Counted from the stretch's first letter, positions 53,647 through 62,789 are shown. The stretch: DNA of 64,000 bases from G963664835 sp963664835 (GCA_963664835.2 CAXXUG010000024.1:62001-126000); one strand, 5' to 3'. Notes: generated from the sequence alone by a model not told the origin. Made by a program: numbers and translations.

Positions 53647-54203
53647 CCCTAACTTGTCTCCAATGGACGCCTGCGAGTGCCTTACTCCGCCTCGCGGCGT
53701 GAGGCGATTCCTACTCCCCATTCTGTCAACGTGCACGATGACAACGCGAGTTGAACCTCGAAAGCGGAGACGACCACCAGTCGAAAATCGATCAGAATAC
53801 TGGCAACTGAGCCGGGAATGCGTCCGGCGGACGACCCTTGGCGGTCACGAACGGGGAGAATTATCCACATTTTGTTGATAGTGTGGATAAATCCGTGGGG
53901 AAAGCTTGCAAGACTCGTTGATGAACGGTCCCGAAATCGCTTCAACGGTCTTGGAAATGACTAGGGCATTTCAACCTCTCAATCAGGTGAGTGAGACGGT
54001 GGTTGGCGAACGTGGAGACTCCGACGCCCGCAGGAATTCGTCTGCGGGTCCGTCTCCCTCCTTCTTGGATCTCCGGCATTCCGAAGTTGACAAGGAGAAG
54101 ACAGCTACAGGAAGCGGCAGCGACTCCCGCGAATCACACGAACAACCTTGCGGTCACGGGGAGGGGTGGATTCACACTGGCTATTCCGCGAGGGGTGAAT
54201 GGG
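53647..54203. other. Region between the facing tRNA-Gln genes
   Basis: 557 bases. Contains the inverted pair of DnaA boxes (53861-53890). Open frames on both strands are short, start poorly and read into the tRNAs; none is credible. Confidence 0.45.
53861..53890. promoter_or_regulatory. Inverted pair of perfect DnaA-box sequences
   Basis: TTATCCACA at 53861-53869 and TGTGGATAA at 53882-53890, each a perfect match to the DnaA consensus TTATNCACA, face each other across 12 AT-rich bases. They may bind DnaA, or simply be a 9-base palindrome with another role. No dnaA or dnaN gene is near. Confidence 0.5.
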
Positions 54204-54274
54204 CTGCCGGACTAGGATTCGAACCTAGAACAACTGATCCAGAGTCAGTCGTGTTACCGTTACACCATCCGGCA
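54204..54274 (-). tRNA. tRNA-Gln (CTG)
   Basis: Complement strand. Acceptor TGCCGGA pairs with TCCGGCA, discriminator G, no encoded CCA. The anticodon stem ACTGA/TCAGT with loop CTCTGGA gives CTG (codon CAG). The D arm and T arm are identical to the facing tRNA-Gln (TTG); only the anticodon arm and its borders differ, so the two arose by duplication. Confidence 0.93.
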
Positions 54275-54329
54275 ATGGTGAGACAAGCTCATTATAGGCG
54301 AGAGGCGGAAGCGCTTCAAAGTCGATTCA

Positions 54330-55832
54330 TCAATCACCGGCATCAAGTAGATGAATTGCTCGAGCGAGGCGGTCCAGAGTGCGCCGGCGGCCAAGCACTT
54401 CCATGGAAGCGAACAGCGGCGGAGCAACCCTCTGGCCAGTGATCGCGACCCTGAGCGCGCCAAAGAATCGTCCCACCTTCCAGTTGTTTTCTGAGGCTAT
54501 GCTCCGAAATCGAGCTTCCATCGAGTCCGCGGCGAATTCAGCGGTCGCCTCGAGTTCCTCCAGGGAGGTCTCGAGAGCAAATTTGGAATCTCCGTGGCCC
54601 CAACCCTTCGGCACCAGTTGAGCAGGCGCGTAATCTATCTCCTCCTTGAAGAGAAACTCTGTTAACGGAACCGCGTCGGTCAAACGCTTCATTCGCTCCT
54701 GAATGTGTGGGGTAATGGCCTCGACCGTGGGCCGGGCGTTAGTCTCACCTCCGGCCATCTCTACGAGGCCGGCTCGGTCGAAGAATGGGTAGAGTCGTTC
54801 CGCCAACTCCAAGGGTGGCACCTGCCGGATGTAGTGTCCGTTCATCCAATCGAGTTTCTCGGTATCGAACAGCCCGGGATTTGTGCCGATTCGATCCAGA
54901 TCGAAGTCTTGGATTAGCCGGTCTAAGCTGAACAGCTCAGTCTTTTCATCCAGGGCCCAGCCAAGCAGGGCCATGTAATTGATCATCGCTTCGGGCAGGT
55001 AGCCGGCATCCCGATAGTGCAGCGCGTCGACGGCGCCGTGCCGCTTGCTCAGCTTACTGCGATCTCGTCCGACGATATTTGGAGTATGCACCATTATCGG
55101 TGGCTCCCAACCAAATGCTTGGTAGAGCAAAATGTGCTTCGGAGCGCTGCTTATCCAATCTTCACCCCGAATTACGTGGCTGATCTGCATCTCGTGGTCA
55201 TCGATTACATTGGCGGATTGATAGGTCGGCCAACCGTCCGACTTCAGGAGGACGTGATCGTCCAGAACCGAGTGTTCGAAAGTGATCTCACCGCGCAAAC
55301 GGTCCACAAATGTCGTGGAGCCATCCGTGGGAGTCGTGAATCGGACAACCGACTTGAGCCCAATTGCCTCGTTCGCAGCGCGCTCGTTTTCCAAGAGGAA
55401 GCGGCACTTTCGGTCATAGCGTGGTGGTTGCTTGAGTGAGCGTTGTTTCTTGCGCATCTGTTGAAGGCGTTCGGGAGTGCAGTAGCAACGATAGGCCTTG
55501 CCAGATTCCAAAAGTCGATCAATGTGGCCGCGGTACACGTCCAACCTCGCAGACTGCAGGTAAGGACCAAACGGGCCGCCGACGCCCGGGCCCTCGTCCC
55601 AATCTAGACCGAGCCAAGAAAGGCTATCGAGGATGGCTTGCAGCGACCCGGGAACCAGGCGGGCTTGATCAGTGTCTTCGATGCGGACCACGAACTTTCC
55701 GCGCTTGTGCCGGGCATATAGCCAGTTGAACAGTGCCGTGCGGATATTGCCAATATGAGGGGCTCCCGTTGGGGAGGGAGCAAATCGAACTCTTACTCTT
55801 GAGTGATCGTCCAAATTAAAACCCTGACTCAA
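54330..55832 (-). CDS. gltX: Glutamyl-tRNA synthetase
   Basis: Charges tRNA-Glu, and in organisms without GlnRS also tRNA-Gln. 500 residues, ATG 55832. Class I motifs are present: RFAPSPTGAPHIGNIRTALF with HIGN, and IVGRDRSKLSKRHGAVDA with KLSKR. KFVVRIEDTDQARLV is the substrate strand. Cysteines of the zinc insertion are seen as YRCYCTPERL with a further Cys near residue 143 (DRKCRF). The gene ends 56 bases from a tRNA-Gln gene. No gatCAB or glnS is in the window, so discrimination cannot be judged. Confidence 0.94.
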   Translation of the reverse strand: MSQGFNLDDHSRVRVRFAPSPTGAPHIGNIRTALFNWLYARHKRGKFVVRIEDTDQARLVPGSLQAILDSLSWLGLDWDEGPGVGGPFGPYLQSARLDVYRGHIDRLLESGKAYRCYCTPERLQQMRKKQRSLKQPPRYDRKCRFLLENERAANEAIGLKSVVRFTTPTDGSTTFVDRLRGEITFEHSVLDDHVLLKSDGWPTYQSANVIDDHEMQISHVIRGEDWISSAPKHILLYQAFGWEPPIMVHTPNIVGRDRSKLSKRHGAVDALHYRDAGYLPEAMINYMALLGWALDEKTELFSLDRLIQDFDLDRIGTNPGLFDTEKLDWMNGHYIRQVPPLELAERLYPFFDRAGLVEMAGGETNARPTVEAITPHIQERMKRLTDAVPLTEFLFKEEIDYAPAQLVPKGWGHGDSKFALETSLEELEATAEFAADSMEARFRSIASENNWKVGRFFGALRVAITGQRVAPPLFASMEVLGRRRTLDRLARAIHLLDAGD

Positions 55833-55962
55833 GATGGGCGCGGCTTGAGGGCGACCCGTCCCAATCTCGGAAACGTAGATTCAGACCCATTTTACGAGAT
55901 ATGGCGCCGGCAGCACTATTCAGTTTTCCCCAACCTCGGCACCTGATATTAGTGAACCGCGA

Positions 55963-56913
55963 TCATGATTCGGCCACGCTGAGCGCATCGCGAAGGTCGG
56001 GAGGCAAATCGGATTCGAATGCGACGCGACGGCCGCTATCGGGATGGCTGAACTCCAACCGGCTGGCGTGCAAGAACTGGCGTTTCAAACCCAACTCGCC
56101 CGCGGTACCGCCGTAGGCTGGATCGCCGGCGACCGGGTGCTTGATGGCCTGAAAATGAACCCGGATCTGGTGGGTGCGACCGGTCTCTGGGCGAACAGTC
56201 AGTAGCGAGTAACTGCCGACAGGTCTTATCAAGTCGTAGTGCGTCACCGAGGGCCGGCCTCGCACCACGACCGCCATTTTGGTACGGTCGCCGGGCGAGC
56301 GGCCGATAGGCGCTTCAATGGTGGCGACCGACTCAACCGGATGACCGTGCACCAATGCGAGATACTGCTTGAGAACGGTTCGGGCCTTTAGCTGGCTTGG
56401 GATAGAGTCAGCGGCACGCTCGCTTAGCGCGATCACCATCAGTCCCGACGTGTCACGGTCGAGTCGATGAACAATGACGGGCTCCAGGGATTCGCTGGCG
56501 ATGCGCCGCGAGAATCGGGCTGCCAACGCGTTGAGAAGCGTATCTTGTTGGTGTCCTTTCGAGGGATGGGCAACCAAGCCGGCCGGCTTGACGATGACTG
56601 CAATGTCATCGTCCTCGTGCAACACGTTTATCGGCAAGTCAAGTGGAACAATCCTGGATGAAGTCGGAGCCGGCTCAAGGATCAATAGCATTTCATCGCC
56701 ACGCAATATCATGGATGGCGATAATGGCTCATGGTCCCTCAACACCAATCCGGCATCAATCATCCGGCGCCACTGGGATCGGCTACGCTCGGGAAAAGAA
56801 TGGGCCAAATAGCGATCTAGTCGAACGCCTCCATGCTGGTCGTCGACTAATACGCGATGAACACGGCCGGCGGAATCGGGCGATTCGCCAGCTCCCGGCG
56901 CAGAGTCAGTCAA
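55963..56913 (-). CDS. rluD: RluD-type 23S rRNA pseudouridine synthase
   Basis: Makes pseudouridines in helix 69 of 23S rRNA or similar sites. 316 residues if translation begins at TTG 56913, overlapping the upstream small gene by 8 bases; the longer frame to 57042 has no similarity. S4 domain: GVRLDRYLAHSFPERSRSQW, RRMIDAGLVL. Catalytic domain: AVIVKPAGLVAHPSKGHQQD, PVIVHRLDRDTSGLMVIALS with the catalytic Asp, and LTVRPETGRTHQIRVHFQAI. Length and domain order fit RluD; RluC is the other option. Confidence 0.88.
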   Translation of the reverse strand: MTDSAPGAGESPDSAGRVHRVLVDDQHGGVRLDRYLAHSFPERSRSQWRRMIDAGLVLRDHEPLSPSMILRGDEMLLILEPAPTSSRIVPLDLPINVLHEDDDIAVIVKPAGLVAHPSKGHQQDTLLNALAARFSRRIASESLEPVIVHRLDRDTSGLMVIALSERAADSIPSQLKARTVLKQYLALVHGHPVESVATIEAPIGRSPGDRTKMAVVVRGRPSVTHYDLIRPVGSYSLLTVRPETGRTHQIRVHFQAIKHPVAGDPAYGGTAGELGLKRQFLHASRLEFSHPDSGRRVAFESDLPPDLRDALSVAES

Positions 56914-57193
56914 GCGTCCGCGGATGGACGAGGCGGCTGATGCGCCGCAACTCGATCGACGTCTGGGAGACAATCCGCCGGAAGGCTCCCTCGTCGATGT
57001 TATCGATAGTGTGCCTGTGGACGACTCGCCGCACACGTTCAAGGGACGACCGCTCGCACTCGGTCATGAACCAAGAGTTCTCGACCGCCCGCCGCACCAG
57101 ATCGTCGCATCGAATCACGTTGAGGCCGGCACGGCGCAACATCTGAACTTCGTAGAAGGACAGGGTAGATTCGCTTTCGAGCGGGTCGTTCAT
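56906..57193 (-). CDS. Hypothetical protein, 95 residues
   Basis: ATG 57193. Helical and charged: ESTLSFYEVQMLRRAGLNVI, RCDDLVRRAVENSWFMTECE, RSSLERVRRVVHRHTIDNID. No signal, membrane segment or known motif. Its end overlaps the preferred start of rluD by 8 bases, which supports real translation. No family recognised. Confidence 0.5.
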   Translation of the reverse strand: MNDPLESESTLSFYEVQMLRRAGLNVIRCDDLVRRAVENSWFMTECERSSLERVRRVVHRHTIDNIDEGAFRRIVSQTSIELRRISRLVHPRTLD

Positions 57194-57299
57194 AAGGCTA
57201 CCGAAGCAGTGTAGTTGGTTCGGAACACGAGTCTAATTGATCGCCTAGATTTTTACAACAGCGCTCGTTGTAGGCAACCAGGGGACGACACTCGATTAC

Positions 57300-59057
57300 T
57301 CATGAGGCCCGTGTCTCTAGCTTCGCCGCCTTTAGTGCCTTGCCCCATGTCGGGAATGCGTCAAAGAAAACCCCGGCATCGTAATCGCTATGGGCTGAAG
57401 CGTCCTCAGGGGTCGGCAGCCGGCCGAGCCTGGCAGCCAGGTCGCGCAACTCCAACTGCAACTCTTTCTTGGTGTATCTGCGCCTCGACCTGCGAAGGCT
57501 TTCGCGCCGCAGAACGCCCTCGCGAGACACTTCTGCGATCTTGCGGCGAGTAAGGTCTGCGTAGAAAGGATCGACGTCGATGGCAACGTAGCGCCGGCCG
57601 AGCTTGGCGGCAACCAATGGTGTGGTGCCGGCGCCGCACAACGCGTCGAGGACGATGTCCCCGGGATTCGTCGACAAGCGGATGATGCGCTCCATCAGGG
57701 CGTCGGGAAGCTGGCACGGGTGTCGGTCGCGGTCTCTCCTGTGCTTGATCCGATGAATGTCCCACCAGAAGTCGGTCAAGGCCTCTTTTTGGTCGATCTT
57801 GTTCATCTTGCGTTTTCGGAGGCAGGAACCGCGTAGGCAATATATGCGGGAGTCGATAGCCGCAACGTCTTGGTAATTGAACGTGAACTGAGCGGGATGC
57901 TTAGTGCAGAAGAGGAGTCCGTAATGGGCCGGCATCAGCTTCCCCCGGGGCTCGGACAGCGCGTCCCAGACGATCCAGTTTTGGACGTGCATGCGCTTCC
58001 GGAGGAAATTCGCGTGATGCATTGTCCAACGCGGCAGATTTAGCACATACAGGGACCCGGTTGGCCTGAGCACCCTTATATACTGTGTCAGCCATTCTTC
58101 ACACCAAGTGAGGTATCGGTCCTTGTCCAGTTCGTCATCGTATGAGCCGTACGACTTGTCAAGGTTGTAGGGAGGGTCGGCGAACGCGAGGTCTACGGAA
58201 TTATCAGGATACCGGGACAACACATCGACTGCGTCGCCGCATTGGACAACGTCAGTCAGTTCGTCGCAGAGTTGGCCAGCTGGTGGCGCCGCTCGAACGC
58301 CAAGATCGATCGAGCCAGTCTGAACCACGGGATTCGACAGCCTGGCGCGGTTGGCAGTGCGGATGGATACGTCGGTTTCCATCGACTCCTCGGGCCCAAG
58401 GCCCTCAGCCGGGCCGACGATTCCGATGGGAGAATTCGGCCGGGCCACGTCACGGGTTTCAAGATCCAACATGTCGAAGATCGTATTCAGGACCGGCCTC
58501 GATAGCTGTGAGTAATTGTCGGCAGCCGGCAAGTCCCTCCAGACATCTGATATAACGCGACCGGAGGGGTTCATAAGGTGCGCCTTGCCGCCCCAATCCT
58601 TTAGCGGCCTCTGGCAATGCTCGCATCGTTGATGGGGAAAGCGGGCTTGCCTGACATCGAATCGGCCATTCGGTTTGTTGAACAGGAGGAGTCCGGCGTG
58701 CACCGTTGGGAGGCCCGGGCGAACGGATTGCAAAGTTGATTCGAGTGCGATCCAGTACCTGAACTCAAGGAGTCCATCGAGATACACTCCCAACTCCGGC
58801 AGGGAGTCGGGCAGTCCCTGCACGAACAGCAATCCGCCGGGTCTAAGGGCGCGAATTGCCTCGTCCAAATGGAGTTTCCATGCTGGAGAATTGGACGAAT
58901 CTAGGGCCACCGTGACAATTACGGCGAAGTCTAAAGAGCCGTCTTCAGCTGCGCGAATGGCAGAAACAAAATCGCGAGACTTGGGATAGGAAACCGCCAC
59001 TTGTCTTTCCTCGAGTGACCTGATCTGCTGCCCTTCAGTAGACCCGATAATATGCAC
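57300..59057 (-). CDS. DNA methyltransferase with degenerate duplicated domain and C-terminal HNH-associated repeat
   Basis: 585 residues from GTG 59057. Residues about 260-500 form a beta-type N4/N6 amino-methyltransferase: DPPYNLDKSY near 293 (catalytic motif IV), then IYCLRGSCLRKRKMNKIDQK, WDIHRIKHRRDRDRHPCQLP, and DALCGAGTTPLVAAKLGRRY (AdoMet motif I). Residues 1-200 repeat the middle of this domain in worn form (GGLLFVQGLPDSLPELGVYL, CEHCQRPLKDWGGKAHLMNP, SDVWRDLP) but lack DPPY and the AdoMet loop. The last 60 residues (YTKKELQLELRDLAARLGRL, WGKALKAAKLE) resemble the short repeats found next to homing-endonuclease domains. No restriction enzyme is adjacent, so it is an orphan enzyme. 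Confidence 0.85.
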   Translation of the reverse strand: MHIIGSTEGQQIRSLEERQVAVSYPKSRDFVSAIRAAEDGSLDFAVIVTVALDSSNSPAWKLHLDEAIRALRPGGLLFVQGLPDSLPELGVYLDGLLEFRYWIALESTLQSVRPGLPTVHAGLLLFNKPNGRFDVRQARFPHQRCEHCQRPLKDWGGKAHLMNPSGRVISDVWRDLPAADNYSQLSRPVLNTIFDMLDLETRDVARPNSPIGIVGPAEGLGPEESMETDVSIRTANRARLSNPVVQTGSIDLGVRAAPPAGQLCDELTDVVQCGDAVDVLSRYPDNSVDLAFADPPYNLDKSYGSYDDELDKDRYLTWCEEWLTQYIRVLRPTGSLYVLNLPRWTMHHANFLRKRMHVQNWIVWDALSEPRGKLMPAHYGLLFCTKHPAQFTFNYQDVAAIDSRIYCLRGSCLRKRKMNKIDQKEALTDFWWDIHRIKHRRDRDRHPCQLPDALMERIIRLSTNPGDIVLDALCGAGTTPLVAAKLGRRYVAIDVDPFYADLTRRKIAEVSREGVLRRESLRRSRRRYTKKELQLELRDLAARLGRLPTPEDASAHSDYDAGVFFDAFPTWGKALKAAKLETRAS

Positions 59058-59168
59058 AGTCGTGGCAACAGGCGTCCAGCGGATAGGCTATATTCTAAAC
59101 GCACACGGGCGCCGGCATGATGCAGCACTCGGTAAGAATGAAATGACGATAGGAAATTATCGAGCGAA

Positions 59169-60989
59169 ATGAAGATCAAGGTTCTCCCGCAAGAGATTGT
59201 CGGAAAGATTGCGGCCGGCGAAGTAATCACTCGACCCGCGGACGTAGTGAAGCAGCTTGTCGAGAACAGCATCGACGCCAAAGCGACTCGGATAACGGTG
59301 AACGTGCAAGCCGGCGGGAGCGAGTTGATAAGGGTTGTGGATGACGGGATCGGAATCAGCGTGGATGACTTGCCGGTTTCGCTGGCCCGATACGCAACCA
59401 GCAAGCTCGCCGCGGCCGGCGACTTGCTTGACGTAGTGACATTGGGGTTTCGAGGAGAGGCTCTCGCGAGCATTGCGGCCGTCTCCGAGACCACCATTTT
59501 CAGCAGAGCCGATGGAGTCTTGCAGGGCGCCGTCGTTCACGCATCAGGCGGTGAGGTGGACAGCGTCCAGCCGCGCGGAGGGCCGGTAGGGACAACTGTG
59601 TCGGTACGGAATCTGTATTTCAACACGCCCGCGAGGAGGCGTTTCCTGAAGAGTCGTGGGGCTGAAGCGAGTAGAGTCAACCAGCTGATCGGTCATTTTG
59701 CTCTAGCGTATCCGGAGATCAGATTCACGGTAACTAGCGAGGAACGGACTGTGCTCGACTCGCCAGGTACCGGCCGACTGATCGACGCGATTCGCGCGGT
59801 AACCGGCGTGAAAGATGCCGAACAGCTAATCGAGGTATCAGGGGAAGACGTAACCGGCCTCAGCCTTAGCGGGTACGTGAGCATGAGTAGCGTCCACTAC
59901 GCGACCCGGCAAAACCAAGTGATATTAGCCAATCGCCGGCTTATCCAAAACCGCTCTCTAAGCTACGGTCTGGAGGATGCATACCAGCCTGGATTGCCCA
60001 CCGGACGGCATCCCCTGGCTGTTCTCGACATCCGCATGCCGTTCGACCAGGTGGACGTCAACATACATCCGGCAAAGGCCGAGGTAAGGTTTGCCAACGA
60101 GCGTGGAGTGTATTCCTTCGTGCGGCGGGCAATAAGAACAACTCTGATGCGCCACGCGCCCTGGCCCGCCTATGGAGGTGTTACGCGGTTCCAGGGGTCG
60201 CCGGGGCGGGGCAGCGTTGACGCCAACATCGAGTTCGGCCGGCTAATCGGGCAACCGACTTCAATGCATCGGAGAGATGCCAATACGGAGATTTTTACCG
60301 CCAATTCCGTGGAGCGCGCCGGGGAGCGCGAGAATGCACCGGTGGAGCCAGTCGACGCAACAACAGCCTCTTCCACCGGAGACGTTGAGTCCAGCCAATC
60401 GCCGGCAGAGCCGATAAGACCAACCACTCTGAGATCTCTTGGCCAAATCGACAACACATACATCGTCGCCGAGGGGCCAGACGGCGTCTATTTCATCGAC
60501 CAGCATGCGGCCCACGAGAGGGTGTTGTACGAGATTATCGAAGCACGCAGACTAGCCGGCGAACCGCAAGTACAACCCCTGCTACAACCCATCGCTCTAG
60601 ACTTATCAACCACCCAACAACTTGCGGTGCGAGCCTCAGGCAACACACTCAAGGATCAGGGTTTCGAAATAGAAGAGTTTGGTCCAGACAACTGGGTTTT
60701 GCGAGGAATTCCGGCCGGCATCCCTGAGTCGCGCCTTGTCGAGGCCGCGATGGAGGCAATCGACGGCTTGGGGGAGGAGAGGAGCATGCCGGATGGAAGA
60801 TGGCGAATCAGCGCAACGATCGCATGTCACAGCGCAATTCGCGCCGGCGACGACCTTTCTCCAAGCGAGATAAGCGAACTGCTATCGCTGCTGGAAGGGA
60901 CCGACGTCTCCCGGTTCTGTCCCCACGGGAGGCCAATCATCATACACTTGCCGACGTCGCGGCTAGCGCGCGACTTTGGCAGGAGATAG
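59169..60989 (+). CDS. mutL: DNA mismatch repair protein MutL (with endonuclease motif)
   Basis: 606 residues, ATG 59169. The GHKL ATPase half has VGKIAAGEVITRPADVVKQL, ENSIDAKATRITV, IRVVDDGIGISVDDL, and TLGFRGEALASIAAVSE. A variable linker spans about 340-425. The C-terminal half carries DQHAAHERVLYE near residue 444, the metal-dependent endonuclease motif, then ATIACHSAIRAGDDLSPSEI and CPHGRPIIIHLP. Such MutLs nick DNA themselves, in organisms without MutH. mutS is not in the window. It is divergent from the methyltransferase gene. Confidence 0.95.
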   Translation: MKIKVLPQEIVGKIAAGEVITRPADVVKQLVENSIDAKATRITVNVQAGGSELIRVVDDGIGISVDDLPVSLARYATSKLAAAGDLLDVVTLGFRGEALASIAAVSETTIFSRADGVLQGAVVHASGGEVDSVQPRGGPVGTTVSVRNLYFNTPARRRFLKSRGAEASRVNQLIGHFALAYPEIRFTVTSEERTVLDSPGTGRLIDAIRAVTGVKDAEQLIEVSGEDVTGLSLSGYVSMSSVHYATRQNQVILANRRLIQNRSLSYGLEDAYQPGLPTGRHPLAVLDIRMPFDQVDVNIHPAKAEVRFANERGVYSFVRRAIRTTLMRHAPWPAYGGVTRFQGSPGRGSVDANIEFGRLIGQPTSMHRRDANTEIFTANSVERAGERENAPVEPVDATTASSTGDVESSQSPAEPIRPTTLRSLGQIDNTYIVAEGPDGVYFIDQHAAHERVLYEIIEARRLAGEPQVQPLLQPIALDLSTTQQLAVRASGNTLKDQGFEIEEFGPDNWVLRGIPAGIPESRLVEAAMEAIDGLGEERSMPDGRWRISATIACHSAIRAGDDLSPSEISELLSLLEGTDVSRFCPHGRPIIIHLPTSRLARDFGRR

Positions 60990-61016
60990 TCGATTTCGAG
61001 GAGACGGCCCTAGCGC

Positions 61017-61943
61017 CTAATAGCCATAGTTTACCGGCTGACTGAATTGCGGTTTCGCACGCAACTCCTCGAGCCGACCCCTTCCAACCTTGTCCAGGTA
61101 GGCACTATGGTCGCGAACCCTGTGAATCCACTCGTCGAGATACTGCAAGTAGCCTTCGCGTGTCCGGACTTGTTGCGTGTACATCATCTTATAGTCCAGG
61201 TCGAGATCGTAGTACCCTTGGCATTGAGACGGATGGGCACCGAAAGGCGCTTCTACGATGGCGTCTACTCTAAATCCGGGAATTATGGTACGGTTCGGGT
61301 CTCCGCGCACGATACTCTCGTCGACTATCTCTTCGACCGAAACTACGATATGTTTGGCTGATAAGGTGCCCCATTGATCGTCGCCGATCTGGCCCCAGAT
61401 CTGAACGTTTCCCTCATGGTCGCATCGTTGTGCATGAAGGAATGCGACATCGGGATGAATCGCCGGCACGAGCATCACTCTGTCACCGGTGAACGGACAA
61501 TCCATCTCGTGAGTCTTCTTGTTCAGATCTGAGTGGGAGTATTTGGGGATATCGCTTCCCAACAGTCCCTTGCCGGGGAAGAACGGCAGCCCCATCGCGC
61601 CCGCCATGTAGCGGATCGTCATTCCGTAGTTGGTGTACTCCTCGAGCGGGACGTAGTGTGGTATGGATTTTTCCTGGGCTCGTCTGTAGTTGGCGGACAG
61701 TCCAAGCGCCTCGAGGCCGAAGTAAGAGCCCTCCAGCCGGTTTATACAGCCGGAACCCACCATCAAGTCGCCATCGAAGGTGAATCCAGAAGTTACGAAT
61801 GTAATGTCTCGCTTTTGCTGGCGTATGACTTCGTGTAGCAGCGCCATAGGTTTGCGCAGGGCGATACCGCCCGACCGCAGCATTTCTCCATCTTTGACAA
61901 ATTCCTGCACGGCCTCTTTGGCGCTCATCACTTTGTCTGGCAC
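61017..61943 (-). CDS. CoA-transferase subunit A (glutaconate / 3-oxoacid CoA-transferase alpha type)
   Basis: 308 residues from GTG 61943, after GAGGG. N-terminal MSAKEAVQEFVKDGEMLRSG and GIALRKPMALLHEVIRQQKR, then TFVTSGFTFDGDLMVGSGCI, VPLEEYTNYGMTIRYMAGAM, and DVAFLHAQRCDHEGNVQIWG are the alpha-subunit pattern. The catalytic Glu of the enzyme would come from a beta subunit. None is adjacent; the only beta subunit seen lies at 743-1525 on the other strand, 59 kb away. The length fits glutaconate-type alpha subunits. Substrate unknown. Confidence 0.85.
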   Translation of the reverse strand: MPDKVMSAKEAVQEFVKDGEMLRSGGIALRKPMALLHEVIRQQKRDITFVTSGFTFDGDLMVGSGCINRLEGSYFGLEALGLSANYRRAQEKSIPHYVPLEEYTNYGMTIRYMAGAMGLPFFPGKGLLGSDIPKYSHSDLNKKTHEMDCPFTGDRVMLVPAIHPDVAFLHAQRCDHEGNVQIWGQIGDDQWGTLSAKHIVVSVEEIVDESIVRGDPNRTIIPGFRVDAIVEAPFGAHPSQCQGYYDLDLDYKMMYTQQVRTREGYLQYLDEWIHRVRDHSAYLDKVGRGRLEELRAKPQFSQPVNYGY

Positions 61944-62036
61944 AGAAGAACCCTCTCTGATTGGAATCCCAGCAACACTGTCGCGGCTAACGGGTGATTG
62001 ACCTAGTGCACTACAGAAAGAGCACTCAATTAGCGT

Positions 62037-62789
62037 CTAATGTTGGGTGTCAAGAACATGTTGCTTGTGCGGCCTAACCCGAGAAAGCGGGCACACCTCG
62101 TACTCCTTAAACGGTTCGTCGCAGAATCCAAGGCGATGTTGTCCACACTTGGGTTGGATGAAACGGCCAAGCTCCGGCCATTTACGAACGACCTCGCCGC
62201 GCACCTTGGCCCAGAAATGCCTGATCTCCCATTGCGCACGTGTGCATAGCCTGAGATCTGCGATATGAAGAATCTCCTCAAAATTCACGGTGAATTGAAT
62301 GTTTGTCGCGGCACTATGGGGTAAGACGTAGCGTGCATCTTCGGCTGGAACGCCCGCGGCGATCGCTTCTTCGTAAAGCAGAGCGGCTTGGGACATAAAC
62401 TCAACGTATTTCTCGATCAAGCCCACCTTGTCCCAGCTGGGTGGGATGACGTAGGGAAAATCTTGGCCTTTGAACTCGACGTATCGCTGAGACTGCTGGT
62501 CAAAAACGATCCCAACGTGATGCCGGACGAACTGGTGGGAAGTGACTCGCGACATGCTACTCAGGCCGAAGGTGAAGTTGAGTTGTTGGCGAGGCGAACC
62601 GTGTCCAGTCCCCAACATTCGCTGAATGAAGGCTATCATCTTTTCGCGTTTGATCCGGCCGGTCTCAATTCGGTTCCAGAGTGTCTGGGGACGAAGGCTG
62701 GAATAGCAGGTTCGGTACGCGACATATAGTACGGCAAGGGGATCGTGTGGGTAATCTAGTAGCTTAACTTCGGGGAATACGCGGGCCAA
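62037..62789 (-). CDS. thyX: Flavin-dependent thymidylate synthase ThyX
   Basis: Makes dTMP from dUMP using FAD, NADPH and methylene-tetrahydrofolate; it replaces ThyA. 250 residues from TTG 62789, after GAGG. The family signature is changed: the expected RHRxxSxxxxSxR reads RHHVGIVFDQQSQR (residues 89-102), one residue longer, with no Ser at the first Ser position. Removing one base from the GGG run and two from the TTTTT run in this segment gives RHHVGSFDQQSQR with normal spacing, so a sequence error is possible. Flanking blocks (GTGHGSPRQQLNFTF, RVTSHQFVRH, QRYVEFKGQDFPYVIPPS) are normal. Confidence 0.88.
   Translation of the reverse strand: MARVFPEVKLLDYPHDPLAVLYVAYRTCYSSLRPQTLWNRIETGRIKREKMIAFIQRMLGTGHGSPRQQLNFTFGLSSMSRVTSHQFVRHHVGIVFDQQSQRYVEFKGQDFPYVIPPSWDKVGLIEKYVEFMSQAALLYEEAIAAGVPAEDARYVLPHSAATNIQFTVNFEEILHIADLRLCTRAQWEIRHFWAKVRGEVVRKWPELGRFIQPKCGQHRLGFCDEPFKEYEVCPLSRVRPHKQHVLDTQH

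Noticed and set aside
53576..54274. Chromosome replication origin
   Set aside because: Only two DnaA boxes, no dnaA, dnaN or gyrB nearby, and no skew information; reported only as a box pair.
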